From assembly GCA_020050835.1 (NCBI GenBank), contig JAGVKB010000038.1, positions 1 through 64,000 of the forward strand: 64,000 nucleotides of DNA, written 5' to 3'. This document shows positions 34,898 through 44,900 of this stretch, in pieces. Each line of letters begins with the position of its first letter. Within the stretch, counting starts at the first letter, position 1. Made by a program: the position numbers and the translations under genes. Source of the DNA: Candidatus Obscuribacterales bacterium. Lineage in GTDB: Bacteria; Cyanobacteriota; Vampirovibrionia; Obscuribacterales; Obscuribacteraceae. The notes under the pieces are model-generated. The model did not search any database and was not told the origin of the DNA. It saw nothing but the letters and a program-made list of their open reading frames with translations.

Positions 34898-35716
34898 CTA
34901 GCTGGGCTGCGCTTCCAGGCACTGCAAATAGCCATCTTTGTAAGTGGGATATCTAAGAGTCAAGTCTAGCTCGGTCAGAATTCGGCTTGAATCTACCTGA
35001 CGATTCCCTCTCAGTGTCGGGCTTACTTCATTAAGCGGGGCCGACTCAGGCAGCGGCAAGTTGAGCGCCTGGCAGAGCCAGGAGACTATCTCGAGCTGGC
35101 TGCATGGTTGAAGGTCGCCTAAAACATAGGTGTTGGCGGACATTTGATTGCGCTCGAAAGTCGCCGCTATTATTCTTGCCAGATCGCATACGTGAATTCT
35201 GGAGATCATATTCGAGCCGGTATCGGGCAGTTTGTAATTTCCACGCAGCAGACGCAGATGCAGTCCGCTGGCAGGTCCGTAGATACCTGGTGCTCGCAAG
35301 ACGACAGCTCCGTGTGCCCGCCAAATCTCTTCTGATTTCAAGCGAACTTGCGCGCGCTCATCTTCTTGATCGACCGCTGTAGTATCGTCAATGGTGCCAG
35401 CTCGTTTGCCGTAGACTCCGGTGGTCGAAATATAAATGAGACGCCTGGCACCGGAGCAAGCCGGGGCCAGGATGGCATCAGTCTGTCCATCCGGCGGAAA
35501 CGAGATCAAAACGTCCGAGCCTGTCGCAAACGGCTCGATGATCTCCTCGAAAGGCTGCGGCATTACCAGCGGATCGACTGCCAGGGCAGCCAGCTCGAAG
35601 AGGCGGTCGGGATTGCGGGTAGTGGCTGTAATGCGCCTGGTTCCGGCTACTTCCGCTATGACGGCTTTAGCAACCTGTCCGGTGCCTAAAAGCAGTAACT
35701 GTTGGGCATGAGGCAT
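34898..35716 (-). CDS. NAD(P)-dependent epimerase/dehydratase-like SDR (YeeZ type)
   Basis: This 272-residue protein has an N-terminal Rossmann motif, LLLGTGQVAKAVIAEVAG (about 8-25), basic residues after beta-2 (TTRNP, suggesting NADP), and the YIS..GVYG segment (about 94-102) with the extended-SDR Tyr. Later parts resemble atypical extended SDRs such as YeeZ. It lies 21 bp downstream of the GH3-type gene on the same strand, so the two are almost certainly co-transcribed. It may act on the carbohydrate or the acyl chain made by the synthase cluster. Confidence 0.8.
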   Translation of the reverse strand: MPHAQQLLLLGTGQVAKAVIAEVAGTRRITATTRNPDRLFELAALAVDPLVMPQPFEEIIEPFATGSDVLISFPPDGQTDAILAPACSGARRLIYISTTGVYGKRAGTIDDTTAVDQEDERAQVRLKSEEIWRAHGAVVLRAPGIYGPASGLHLRLLRGNYKLPDTGSNMISRIHVCDLARIIAATFERNQMSANTYVLGDLQPCSQLEIVSWLCQALNLPLPESAPLNEVSPTLRGNRQVDSSRILTELDLTLRYPTYKDGYLQCLEAQPS

Positions 35717-35737
35717 AATGTTTCGCAGAGAGCCTTT

Positions 35738-37516
35738 TTAGTGAATCACCGGTTCGATTACGCCCGGATTTGATATCGCTAGTTGACCGATCAAGAACGA
35801 TTTAATATCAGCCTTTGGATTGAGATGAGATATCTTGATTTGCGCGTCAGCCACTCCCGCTGATGCAAGTCGCTTGCGTAACTGCTCGTAAGTGCCTGCC
35901 GGCAGCACGGCTATCTCCACCGGTGCCAGCCTCAACGATTCTCGCTTGCCTTTGTACTCGACGTTGAGTCTGCCCAGGTTCTGCTCGAACTGGTTGGAGA
36001 GCTTGCGAAAGGCCTCCAAGGAAAGGTCTCCGTTTTGAGAGCGATCCGGCTCGACTAAGAGCTGATAATGCGGCGCCGGCTTAAACTCCGGTATGACGGT
36101 GAAAAATCTGAGCTTGATGCCGGTCTCGCAAAGAGTTTTGGACAGAGCCTCTGTCACCTGCGATTCGCTTATCTTCTCACCGGTGAAAGATGAGATGTTT
36201 CCACCCTTGTGCTGAAACTCAATCGCCGGGGCATTGTTATGGAAAGCGGTCACTTTCACCACATCATTTATGTTGTAGCGGTAAAGACCGCCTGAAGTGG
36301 TAAATAGAATGTAGTAGTTTTTGCCGACTTCCAAGTCATTGGCCAGCAAGATAGTCGGGTTAGAGCTGTCAATCTCGGCTTCCGGTATGAATTCGAAGAA
36401 GTGAGACCTCAGCGCGAGAACTTGTGCTTGTGGTGAAAGAAATACGCTGCCTCTGCCTTCACTTGCACCATAGGTGATATCGCATATCGGTGTTTGACCG
36501 AAGTGCTCCGGAAAGTCATTGAGATAGAAGGAGGCTGCGGCCTTCGTCCAGCAGCAGATGACCTTAAGCTGCGGCCAGATTTGCTCGGGAGTGAATCTGT
36601 TCTCTTTGATTAACTGGAGCAGTCGTCTGGCCCGCGGCTTATCCGGGCGCAAGAGAGCTGACATATCGTCAAGCGTCTTAGACGGTAGTCGATCTGGGGT
36701 GCTGATTGCACCGTCGACGATGTCCTTCACGAGACTTTCTCTATGTTCGAAAAGGCGCTTGGACAAGAGCATGATTGTGCTGGGATTCAATGTATATATG
36801 AAGCTAATCGGCAGTTGAATCGCCAGCCTGAGAATGGCGTAATAACGCGTTTCCCAGTCGGGGATCTGAAAGACGCTGTATGGAATCGGCGAGACGAATC
36901 TCTTGATCAACGCGGGCTCTCGTTCGAACAGATATCCGGAGATCGCTCCATAGGGCAACCCTCCCGCTGTAAGACCTTCGCGGGCGGACGATACGACTGA
37001 CAGTGCGACACCGCTGGCGATGCCAGGGAAGCTCCTTAAGGTGTGATAACCGGATACCACTGAGGCGCGGCGAAATTCGCGCAGATACTCGGGCGTTACT
37101 GGAATGTACTTCGCAGAGGCAGTCGTGCCGCTGGTTCGGGCAAACATGATTGGACTTTCGGCGGTCAGAACATTGCGCTCGCCGCTGGTCATGCGTTCTA
37201 TGTAAGGCGACAGCTCGTCATAAGTCCTGATTGGGACGCAGGATTGGAAGTCCCGAATTGATTTGACGGAAGAAAATCCGTGCTGCGAACCGAAGGCGGT
37301 GTTTTGATTTCTTGAGATGATACTAATCAGTCTTTCAAGCTGAGCTTGAGCTGGCCGGTGTGTAGCCTCTTCCAGGGCGCGGGCTTCGGAGCCGCCTAAA
37401 AGTCTGAATAAGTTATAGATTAAGTTTCTCAGCATCTGGACGTCCCGGCGCACCGGCCTTACTATGACAAGGTCTATCGGCGCTCTGCCTGCCTCAGGCA
37501 TGGCGAAGCATAGCAT
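35738..37516 (-). CDS. GH3-family acyl-adenylating enzyme
   Basis: From the ATG at 37516 this is 592 residues, normal for GH3 enzymes. The start is chosen because AAGGAAGA lies about 8 bases upstream; an alternative is 37435. Visible ANL-superfamily motifs are MFARTSGTTASAKYIP (ATP phosphate loop), YGASEGRGSVFL (A5-like), and GGLYRYNINDVVKV (with the Asp that holds the ribose). GH3 enzymes make acyl-adenylates and pass the acyl group to an amine or thiol. It is divergent from the glucosyltransferase-like gene (45 bp gap) and beside two large acyl-chain synthases, so its substrate may be their product. That link is inference. Confidence 0.85.
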   Translation of the reverse strand: MLCFAMPEAGRAPIDLVIVRPVRRDVQMLRNLIYNLFRLLGGSEARALEEATHRPAQAQLERLISIISRNQNTAFGSQHGFSSVKSIRDFQSCVPIRTYDELSPYIERMTSGERNVLTAESPIMFARTSGTTASAKYIPVTPEYLREFRRASVVSGYHTLRSFPGIASGVALSVVSSAREGLTAGGLPYGAISGYLFEREPALIKRFVSPIPYSVFQIPDWETRYYAILRLAIQLPISFIYTLNPSTIMLLSKRLFEHRESLVKDIVDGAISTPDRLPSKTLDDMSALLRPDKPRARRLLQLIKENRFTPEQIWPQLKVICCWTKAAASFYLNDFPEHFGQTPICDITYGASEGRGSVFLSPQAQVLALRSHFFEFIPEAEIDSSNPTILLANDLEVGKNYYILFTTSGGLYRYNINDVVKVTAFHNNAPAIEFQHKGGNISSFTGEKISESQVTEALSKTLCETGIKLRFFTVIPEFKPAPHYQLLVEPDRSQNGDLSLEAFRKLSNQFEQNLGRLNVEYKGKRESLRLAPVEIAVLPAGTYEQLRKRLASAGVADAQIKISHLNPKADIKSFLIGQLAISNPGVIEPVIH

Positions 37517-37561
37517 TATACGTTCTTCCTTCAGCCGAATAGTTTGGATTAGCAGTCTTCT

Positions 37562-38779
37562 ATGTTGATAATTGCTTTGCTCAGCGTTTTCACAGCGGCA
37601 CTTTGTGCCGCGCAGTACTTCGCGTACAGAAGACTGCGCTTGCATGTCGAGCGCGGATTGAAGGTTGGATTGAACGGCTATCGTCCGAAGGCAGCCGTAA
37701 TTCTGCCTTGTAAAGGGCTGGATCATGGCTTCAAAGAAAACGTGCAAAAGCTGCTCGATCAAAGCTATAGCCGGCCTGATGCAAGTGGAACAGCCAACTT
37801 CGAAGTGATTTTTGCGGTCGCCTCAGTTGACGATCCGGCCTATCCGGTGTTGAAGGAGCTTGCCGAAAATGTGCGCGCCGTAAACACTAAGGTGGTTGTA
37901 GCCGGAGTCAATCGAGAGCGTGCGCAGAAGTTAAATAATCAGCTTGAGGCGCTCCGCCATGTTTCGGCTGACGTGGAAGTGTTCGTCTTTGTTGACGCGG
38001 ATGTGGTTGCCAGAAGGGACTTTCTGGGGCACTTGGTATCCCGGTTGTCCGATCAAACAGTCGGGGCGACGACCGGCTATCGATTTTACGTGCTGCACAA
38101 ATTAAATTATCCATCTTTGCTGCGCTCTTTGTGGAACCGCGTGTCAGCATGGGAGCTGGCCAGCCCCTCTCAATCCTTCGCATGGGGCGGGGCGATGGCG
38201 ATTCGCCGAGAGACTTTCGACCAGGCTCGGGTAGTGGAAGCCTGGCGCAATGCAGCTGATGACGATCTATCTTTGACCAGCGCCGTCAAGAAGTTGGGGC
38301 TGGGAGTGTATTTTGTGCCGCAATGTCTCGTGGCCAGTCACGGCGATACCACATTCGACGAATTTTCTGAATGGATGAATCGCCAGATGATATTAACCAA
38401 GGTTTATTATCCGAGTTTGTGGTGGAAAGCAATTGGGCGAGCGGGAGTGCTGTGGCTCTGGCTACTGGCGGTCTCCGCTTGTGCGGTCGTCGGGTTCTTT
38501 ACTCAAAAGGCAGATCTGGTCCTGGCTGGCGAGATTGCGGTGGGCATCATCGTGCCTTTTGAAGTCTGGCTGATCATGCAGGCACAAAGGTTCTGGCAGA
38601 GCGTTCTGGCCGATTATGAATTCAATCTTTCCCGCTCGTTGCTGGCTACCTGTTTGGGTATCCCTCTGGCGCACGCGGTTCTGCCGGCGATGACGCTCTG
38701 GTCTCTGTTCAGCAACCGAATTCAGTGGCGGGGTGTGGAATACGAGCTGCGCAGCCCAACTGAGACCGTAATTGTCTAA
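37562..38779 (+). CDS. Ceramide-glucosyltransferase-like GT2/GT21 enzyme
   Basis: This 405-residue membrane protein starts with a helix (LIIALLSVFTAALCAAQYFA) and ends with three hydrophobic segments (about 285-385). The catalytic part has AAVILPCKGLDHGF, FVDADVVARRDFL (metal-binding D-x-D type), FAWGGAMAIRRETF, AADDDLSLTSAVKKLGL (base Asp) and EWMNRQMILTKVYYP at the place of the Q-x-x-RW motif. This is the layout of ceramide glucosyltransferases and HpnI-like enzymes, which put a sugar on a lipid hydroxyl. It lies 213 bp before synthase 1 on the same strand, so it may glycosylate the synthase product. Confidence 0.87.
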   Translation: MLIIALLSVFTAALCAAQYFAYRRLRLHVERGLKVGLNGYRPKAAVILPCKGLDHGFKENVQKLLDQSYSRPDASGTANFEVIFAVASVDDPAYPVLKELAENVRAVNTKVVVAGVNRERAQKLNNQLEALRHVSADVEVFVFVDADVVARRDFLGHLVSRLSDQTVGATTGYRFYVLHKLNYPSLLRSLWNRVSAWELASPSQSFAWGGAMAIRRETFDQARVVEAWRNAADDDLSLTSAVKKLGLGVYFVPQCLVASHGDTTFDEFSEWMNRQMILTKVYYPSLWWKAIGRAGVLWLWLLAVSACAVVGFFTQKADLVLAGEIAVGIIVPFEVWLIMQAQRFWQSVLADYEFNLSRSLLATCLGIPLAHAVLPAMTLWSLFSNRIQWRGVEYELRSPTETVIV

Positions 38780-38801
38780 AACTCGTCTTAAACCTCTCCA
38801 A

Positions 38802-38829
38802 TGGACCTGCAAATTTTCTTTTATATACT
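38802..38829 (+). promoter_or_regulatory. Possible promoter for the synthase pair
   Basis: TGGACC (38802-38807), 16 bp, then TATACT (38824-38829) lies in the 213-bp gap before synthase 1. The -10 element is good and the -35 element is weak (4 of 6). If used, the leader would be about 160 nt. Confidence 0.3.
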
Positions 38830-38992
38830 GATTGACCTGCGCTAAAAGTGCTGCAGATAGTGGAGAGCTGGGCGCTTGCTTTTGCGATGTCAGCCATCAA
38901 GAAGTGACAAGGCATCCCTTGTTCGGCAACTCCCGCTTTTGCAATCCAAAGCTGCGCGCGCATTAGGGTTAGTACGTTCAAAGGCAGCCTAA

Positions 38993-41900
38993 ATGTTGGA
39001 GCGAGTGTTCGGGTTGGGAGTCGTCGCATTGGCTACGGTCAGGACGACCGATGGCGGGCTCACGCCAAATGTCGCAGTGCCGGTAGCTGCCACCAGAGCC
39101 GGTGGCATCGGCTGTATTGATTTGGAGTTTACCAAAGAGCCGGAGTCGCTCATAGGTGCTCTGCTGGAGATGCGGCGGCTCTGCGCCGGACCATATGGGG
39201 TTAAACTAAGTGTTAACCAGCTCGCAAAGGCTGAGGCGCTGCTTGACATTTTGGCCGGCGAGCAGCCTGCGCAACAAAATCTTGTCGTGCTCAGTTTGAG
39301 CTCTTCGGAAGTTGATGAAAGTCGCTTGCGCAATGCGGTGGACGCGCTTCACAAGCGCAACCTGCGAGTCTTCGTCCAGGCTGTCGCTGTCAATGAAGCC
39401 GTTCTTGCTCAGCAGTGTGGAGCCGATGCCGTAATTGCCAAAGGCAACGAGTCGGCCGGGCGAGTCGGCGAAGAGACAACCTTCGTCTTGTTGCAACATT
39501 GTGCCGGCAAAGTGACCATTCCGATCTGGGCGCAGGGTGGCATCGGTTTGTATTCGGCGGCGGCCTGCCGAGTGGCCGGGGCGGCTGGCGTTGTGCTCGA
39601 CGCTCAGCTCTTGCTGACACGCGAGTCGGCACTATCTGCCGCCGAACGAAGCAAGGTGGCCAGAATGGACGGCACCGAAACCATCTGCTTCGGCAGTCGG
39701 CTAGGTGAATCGTTTAGATTCTTTGCCCAGCCCGGATCGCCGGTGCTGGAGTCAGTCTCCAAAGAGGTCCGCCAGCTGGAGGCTAAGCTCGACGAATTGG
39801 GATTGGACGCGGTACGGAATCGCTGGTGCAATGCCGTCTCAGCGCTGGCAGGAGATAGTCCGAGCAAGCGACTCAATCAAGATAGCATCTGGCTGGTCGG
39901 GCAAGATGTAGCTCTGGCTGCCAAGCTTTCCGAGCGATTCTCAACTGTCGCTGGCATCATCAAGGCGTTGCGGAATTCGGCGCACGAGTATCCGAAACTG
40001 GCTGGAAAGTTGCGACCGCTGGCACCGGGGTCCAGCCTTGCCCAAAGCCATGGCACTAAGTATCCAATTGTCCAGGGAGCGATGACGCGCGTGAGCGATC
40101 GCGCCGAGTTCGCCTTCAACGTCGGCGATCATGGCGGATTGCCGTTTCTGGCGCTTGCTTTGATGCGCGGCGCCGAAGTGGAGAAGTTGCTCTCCCAAAC
40201 ACGGGAAAAGATGAAGGAGCTGCCCTGGGGAGTAGGAGTGCTGGGCTTCGTTCCGCGCGAATTGCGCCAGGAACAGCTCGAGGTCATCTTGCGCTATAAG
40301 CCTCAATTCGCTTTGATCGCCGGCGGCCGGCCGGATCAGGCCAAGCTGCTCGAAGAGCAGGGGATCAAGACCTATCTTCACGTTCCTTCGCCATTCCTTT
40401 TGAGATCCTTTATCGAAGCCGGCTCGAGACGGTTTATCTTCGAAGGCCGGGAATGCGGTGGGCACGTCGGTCCACGCTCGAGCTTCATACTCTGGGAAGC
40501 GATGATTGCTGAGCTGCTCTCCTGCCTCAAACCGGGGCAGGATGCTTCGGATATCCATGTGCTTTTGGCGGGAGGAGTCCACAATGGGCTTTCATCGGCG
40601 ATGGCGGCCGCGATGGTGGCACCGCTGGTGGAGCGCGGCGTGCAGGTAGGAGTGCTGATGGGCACAGCTTATCTTTTCACCAGCGAAGTCGTGTCATCCG
40701 GAGCGATTGTTAAGAAGTTTCAGGACGCAGCGCTCGGTTGCGAGCGTACCGTACTCTTCGAAACTGGACCCGGACATGCTATTCGCTGCATCGATTCACC
40801 TTACAGAACGGTTTTCGATCAACGCGCTCGTGACCTGGAGAAGCAACAGAGAACGCGCGACGAGATTCGTGAAGAGCTCGAATTGATGAATCTCGGACGG
40901 CTGCGGATCGCCAGCAAGGGAACCGGCCGTGGCAGCAGCGTTGCCGCAAGTGCGGTGCCCGGAGAGATTAACATCGTTTCGGACGAGCAGCAATGGTCAG
41001 ACGGAATGTACATGATCGGACAGGTCGCTGCCTTACATCAAAAGGTGCTGTCAATCGCCGATCTGCACCGGCAAGTTTCGCAGGGTGCTACCGATATACT
41101 CGATTGGATGCTGGCTGCTGAACGAGAGAGCGCTACGGTCGAACGACCCAAGAACGAAGAAGTAGCCGTGATTGGCATGGCTTGCCTCTTTCCAAAGGCC
41201 GGAGATCTCGACGAATACTGGCAGAACATCGTCGATCGTGTCGATGCAATTGGCGAAGTTCCTTTCGATCAGTGGGATTGGCGGAACTTGTATGATTCCG
41301 ATCGATTTGCCAGGGATAGGGTTTATTCGAAGTGGGGCGGATTCCTGGGTGAGATCGCCTTCGATCCGGCTCGCTGGGGGATCCCACCCAGCAGTGTGCC
41401 GTTCATAGATCCAATGCAGCTGCTCTTGCTCGAGATTACCAGAGCGGCATTGTCCGATGCTGGTCTGGATGGTCAGAGCTTGCCGAAAGAACGCACGTCG
41501 GTAGTGCTCGCCAATGCCGGGCACGGTCCGATTACGGCTGACTACATCTTGCGTTCGATGCTCGACTGGAAACTGGCGGACCTCGATCCGCTTCTCAAGG
41601 AGAAGTATCGTTCGAAATTGCCGGAGTGGACGGAGGATTCATTCCCAGGTTTGCTCGGCAATGTCGCCGCCGGCCGAATCGCCAATCGGTTCGACTTCGG
41701 CGGTATCAATTTCTCAATCGATGCGGCCTGCGCCTCTTCGCTGGCAGCGTTGTACGTAGGCATGAACGAGTTGCGTTCTGGCAAAAGCGACGTCGTGATG
41801 CTGGCCGGCATCGACACGCACAATCAGCCGATCGACTACTTGAGCTTCAGCAAGACGCATGCCTTGTCTCCACGCGGGCGATGCCGCACCTTTGATGCAA

Positions 41901-44900
41901 CCGCCGACGGTATCGTGATCAGTGAAGGGGCGGCTGTATTGGTACTCAAGCGATTGAGCGATGCCGAGCGCGACGGTGATCGCATCTACGCGCTATTGAA
42001 AGGAGTGGGCGGCTCGAGTGACGGAAGAGATCTCAGTTTGACCGCTCCCAGAAAGGCCGGGCAAGTTCTGGCGATTGAAAGAGCGTATCAAGACGCCCAG
42101 GTTTCTCCGCGCAGTGTTGAATTGATCGAGGCCCATGGGACCGGCACCATTGTTGGTGACAGGACCGAGATGGAAGCGCTCGGCGAGACATTGGAGAATG
42201 CTGGTGCCGAGCCTCAGTCTTGTGCGGTGGGCTCCGTAAAAACGATGATTGGGCATACCAAAGCTGCAGCTGGTCTGGCTTCATTGGTCAAAGTGGCGAA
42301 GGCGCTTTATCACCAGGTGCTTCCCCCCACAATTGGAGTAGAGAAGCCGAATCCCGCTTGTAAATTCGGAACTGGCCCGCTCTATATCAACTCGACGACC
42401 AGACCTTGGTTTAAATCGGCTCTCAATCGGGGCTTGCCAAGACGGGCCGGTGTTAGCGCGTTCGGGTTTGGTGGCACCAACTTTCACGTAGTGCTCGAAG
42501 AGTACAAAAATTCCGCTGTTCCGGCAGAAAAACCTGCCTCACAGAGATGGCCGGCTGAGCTGTTTCTCCTGCGCTGCTCGAGCAAGGAGCAGCTGTTGCG
42601 GCGGCTCGAGGAGCTGAACAAACAGGCTCAGGAGTCGATAGACCGGGCTGACCGCTGGCAATACGCATCTCCTTCGACCGAAGGTAAGAGACGAAAGTCG
42701 CTGGCGACCCTGGCTTTCCAAAATTATCTCCAGGCTGCAAACAGTCCCAGCGACAAGCGGAAAGACGAAGTTTCGCCGAGCACTCATTTGCATCTGGCGA
42801 TTGTCGCTACGTCCTTGGAGGATTTGAAAGAGAAGATAGCCAGGACGCTTGCTGCCATTTCGCAAGCAAACGCTGCTGAGCTGAAGGACCCGCGCGGCAT
42901 TTATTTGACTAATGTCTCGGCGCAAGCGTCCGGTCGTGTGGCCTTTCTCTTCCCTGGTCAAGGCTCGCAGCATGTGGACATGCTCGCGGACCTCTCCTTG
43001 CAGTTCTCGGAAGTGCGTGATGCGATAGCACAGGCCGACCAACTGCTCGCTTCGCGCTTCGACAGAAACTTGAGCAGTTTTATTTTCCCGCCTCCGGCTT
43101 TCGAAGAGACGGAGAAGAAAAGGCAGCAGACCGAGCTAAACAATACCCATGTCGCCCAACCGGCGATCGCCGCTGCCGACCTCGGAATTTGGCGGCTGCT
43201 GAGCTCCTTGCAGATAGTGCCGGATATGATGGGCGGGCACAGCTTCGGAGAGTACGTCGCTCTTTGTGCTGCCGGTGCTTTCTCGGCAAATGATCTGATC
43301 GATATTGCCGAACAGCGTGGGCGCATTCTGGCGCAGTCGAATTCGCAACGCCCCGGTATGATGGCGGCGGTTTCAGCCGGGCGCGATCAGATTGAACAAC
43401 TGACGTCGGCGGTGGCCGGAGTGCATCTGGCAAATGTCAATTCGCCGAATCAGTGCATTATCGCCGGGGAGCTTTCGGCGATTGAGTCGGCTGTCGCCAA
43501 GCTTACCGAGCAGGGAATTCGTTGCCGGGAGATTGCCGTGTCGGCTGCCTTTCATTCACCACTGATGGTGGCAGCACAGGAGCCGCTAGGCCGGTGCCTG
43601 GCCAAAGTACCAATGCAAGCGCCGACAGTTGCGGTCTACTCCAATTCAGACGCGGACAGCTATTTGGAATCAGCAGAGTCGGTAGCCTCGCGCTTGGTTC
43701 GGCACCTCGTGCAGCCTGTTCAATTCTGTCAAGAGATTGAAAGGATGTACGAGCAAGGAGCGCGCACCTTTGTCGAAGTCGGACCGAACTCGGTGTTGAC
43801 CGGGCTGGTGGAGGCGACTCTGAAGGGCAAGCCTCATTCCGCGGTATCCATGGACAGGAATGGCAGACCCGGTCTAGTTCAGCTGCTTCATGCCTTAGCT
43901 GAGCTCTTCTGCGGTGCCGTGTCTCTCGATATCGGGCGTTTGTTCCGCGGACGTTTCGACGAGCGGGCGGAGCTGTCCGTCATTGAATGGCAAAAGTCGG
44001 AATCGAATGGCGATGCCGGCCAGAAGCCAGGTATGCGAAAGATTTACATGATCAACAGCTCGAGTGTCAGGGCGCCGGGGGATAAGAGCAATTCAGCGTT
44101 GTCTGTGGTGAGCGCAGAACGTTCAGATAAAGGAGTGAAGATGCCCGAAAAGAAGACTGAACATGTCAATTCCGGGATACCGTCCGGACTTTCCGGAGCT
44201 GATGCAAAGTCTAAGCCAGCGCAGCTGGTGCACGATGATGGTGCAAGCATTCCCAATCAGCAGGCACCCGAGCCCGCTTACAGTGCAGTAGCCCAGGTAT
44301 CTTCAACGTCAATTCCGCGCTTGCAGCCAGCGAGTCGGTCAGTCGAGCAAGTCATGCTCGAATTTCAGCGCTCGATGCTGCAGATGACCGAAACCTTTCT
44401 AACCACTCAGCAGAATGTCATGCTGGCTTACTTGCAGTCCGGTGGAGCCACAACCGGACTGGCAGCACCGCCGGCCGAGCTTCGTCCGGAGATGCGACTG
44501 CCGGTCGAGGCTTTCCGCTTTGAGCAAGCGTCTCGACTGGAGAACCAATTGGCTTTACCAAAGGCAATGGCGTCGGCTGAAATGGCAAGCGTGCCGGCCA
44601 ATCAGATTGCCAAGCTGGAAGTTCAGCCGGCGGCCGCAGTAAGCCAGGTCGAAAGCCTGAGCCAACCGACCTCGACTCCGGTTGAGCCGGCGGTAACCTC
44701 AGCGATGCTGATCGCTAGTTTGCTCGACATTGTCAGCCAGAGAACCGGCTATCCTCACGAAATGCTAGATCCAAATCTCGATCTCGAGGCTGATTTAGGG
44801 GTTGATTCAATTAAAAGGATTGAAATCCTTAGCGGCTTCCGAAAGTTGCTACCGGAAAGCAAACAGGCTCAGATCGAAGGCAGCATGGAAAAGTTGGCTG

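Noticed and set aside
35738-37762. Full-length reading of the GH3 frame from 37762
   Set aside because: It would overlap 200 bp of the divergent glucosyltransferase gene, and the extra residues do not resemble GH3; the ATG at 37516 has a proper binding site.
39941-40582. Minus-strand open frame of over 200 codons inside synthase 1
   Set aside because: Lies across the conserved NPD domain of synthase 1 and has no recognisable protein features.
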